From the NCBI GenBank assembly GCA_947085765.1, contig CAMTXZ010000219.1:1-5634 (forward strand): a stretch of DNA of 5,634 bases, read 5' to 3'. The notes beneath the pieces are model-generated. The model was given only the letters and a program-made list of their open reading frames with translations, had not been told where the DNA came from and did no database searches. The DNA is from JAKFXL01 sp947085765 (GTDB lineage Bacteria; Pseudomonadota; Gammaproteobacteria; Tenderiales; Tenderiaceae). The position numbers were made by a program, and so were the translations under genes. Position 1 is the stretch's first letter; each line of letters begins with the position of its first letter. This document shows, one piece after another, positions 5,203 through 5,634 of this stretch.

Positions 5203-5409
5203 ATGGCAACAGGTACTGTAAAGTGGTTCAACGATAGCAAAGGTTTTGGCTTCATCACTCCGGCTGAAGGCGGCGATGATGTGTTTGTTCACTTCTCTGC
5301 TATTCAAAGCGGTGGTTTCAAGTCTCTTGCCGAAGGCCAGAAGGTTTCTTTTGAAACTGAGAAGGGCGCCAAGGGTATTCAGGCAACCAACGTTATGCCA
5401 CAAGAGTAG
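5203..5409 (+). CDS. CspA-family cold-shock protein
   Basis: Complete single cold-shock-domain protein of 68 residues, the usual length. It binds single-stranded RNA and DNA and acts as an RNA chaperone in the cytoplasm. The nucleic-acid-binding motifs are intact: TGTVKWFNDSKGFGFI (3-18) with RNP1 KGFGFI at 13-18, and RNP2 VFVHF at 27-31, followed by SAIQSGGFKSLAEGQKVSFE (32-51) and the typical GIQATNV near the end. The start has a clear Shine-Dalgarno sequence (GAGG, 9-base spacing). It ends in TAG and is closed by a strong terminator. Several csp paralogues exist in most gammaproteobacteria, so I do not choose a letter. The long leader suggests post-transcriptional control, but cold induction cannot be inferred from the protein alone. 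Confidence 0.97.
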   Translation: MATGTVKWFNDSKGFGFITPAEGGDDVFVHFSAIQSGGFKSLAEGQKVSFETEKGAKGIQATNVMPQE

Positions 5410-5427
5410 ACCTTTACTGGTTTATGT

Positions 5428-5454
5428 AAAAAGCCCGCGCAAGCGGGCTTTTTT
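5428..5454. terminator. Bidirectional intrinsic terminator between csp and hrpB
   Basis: GCCCGC (5433-5438), a GCAA tetraloop (5439-5442) and GCGGGC (5443-5448) are flanked by five A residues on the left and six T residues on the right. It is a classical intrinsic terminator on the plus strand for csp. Read on the minus strand, it also gives a stem followed by T-rich sequence and can end hrpB, which converges on it. Confidence 0.92.
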
Positions 5455-5465
5455 ATTGCCTGTAC
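5445..5465 (+). repeat. Terminator-tail repeat, copy 2
   Basis: Matches 3520-3540 at 20 of 21 bases, covering the last stem bases, the T-tract and the following ATTGCCTGTAC. It runs beyond the terminator into the short csp-hrpB gap. Confidence 0.6.
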
Positions 5466-5478
5466 GTACGGCATCTAC

Positions 5479-5634
5479 TCAGGGTTTGGGTCTCTGTTTG
5501 ATACGTCGTGTCGGCTCGGCCTGCAACGGGTCATCGGGCCAGTAGTGTTTGGGATAACGGCCTTTCAACTCTTTTTTCACTTCAAAATAGCTGCCACGCC
5601 AGAAACCGGCCAGATCCTGAGTCACCTGTGCCGG
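5479..5634 (-). CDS. hrpB: ATP-dependent RNA helicase HrpB, C-terminal end only
   Basis: The last 51 codons of a gene entering from the right edge; the stop TGA is at 5481-5479. The translation begins PAQVTQDLAGFW, continues with GSYFEVKKELKGRYPKHYWP and DDPLQAEPTRR, and ends in a basic tail IKQRPKP. The pattern V-T-x-D-L-A-x-F-W followed by Y-x-E-V-(R/K)-K-E-(L/M)-(K/R)-G-R-Y-P-K-H-x-W-P-(E/D)-D-P is the hallmark of the HrpB C-terminal domain of DEAH-box helicases. The helicase core lies outside the window. HrpB is a putative RNA helicase whose role in bacteria is poorly defined. The gene is convergent with csp and probably shares its terminator. Confidence 0.92.
   Translation of the reverse strand, partial: PAQVTQDLAGFWRGSYFEVKKELKGRYPKHYWPDDPLQAEPTRRIKQRPKP

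Noticed and set aside
5008..5403. 131-residue minus-strand ORF across the csp leader and gene
   Set aside because: It lies antisense to a certain cold-shock gene and shows no family features.
5461..5470. GTACGTAC palindrome after the csp terminator
   Set aside because: Too short to support as a regulatory site between two convergent 3' ends.
1..5634. Genome-wide TAG recoding suggested by the cbbL stop
   Set aside because: Three other genes in the window (cbbR, DUF2288, csp) end naturally at TAG with full-length products.

Overview
The window looks like part of a chromosome from a chemolithoautotrophic gammaproteobacterium, probably a sulfur-oxidiser or a relative (Chromatiales-like free-living form or symbiont). 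The evidence is a form I RuBisCO large-subunit start divergent from a CbbR-type LysR regulator, a gammaproteobacterial-type HrpB C-terminus, a CspA-family protein and moderate GC. No phage, IS, CRISPR, tRNA or rRNA is visible.

Layout. (1) Positions 1-186, minus strand: the first 62 codons of cbbL, closely matching the form I family but carrying an in-frame TAG at codon 7. (2) 187-519: a divergent control region with a cbbL ribosome-binding site, a structured cbbL leader with a 13/14 direct repeat, a plausible promoter, and two abutting TTA-N8-TAA boxes of the kind CbbR binds. (3) 520-3095, plus strand: cbbR, a DUF2288 protein and a 419-residue cytoplasmic-looking beta-propeller protein, closely spaced and possibly one transcript, followed by a perfect hairpin at 3104-3128. 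(4) 3311-3457: a 48-residue hydrophobic protein with a strong Shine-Dalgarno sequence, followed by two stem-loops. (5) 3570-4547: an exported TraB/GumN (Tiki-like) protein with a DUF4124-like N-terminal segment. (6) 4662-4964: an unrecognised 100-residue acidic protein. (7) 5203-5409: a cold-shock-domain protein with a long leader, ending at a bidirectional terminator shared with the convergent hrpB 3' end (5479-5634).

The genes on the left belong together: CbbR would bind between cbbL and itself and activate the Calvin-cycle operon. The DUF2288 and propeller genes lie downstream of cbbR, but nothing in their sequence proves a role in carbon fixation. The right half is a set of unrelated housekeeping or conserved genes. 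I see no clear new multi-gene system. The points most worth checking are the stop codon in cbbL, the cbbL leader structure, the propeller protein next to cbbR, the 48-residue ORF, and a 21-base terminator tail that occurs twice.
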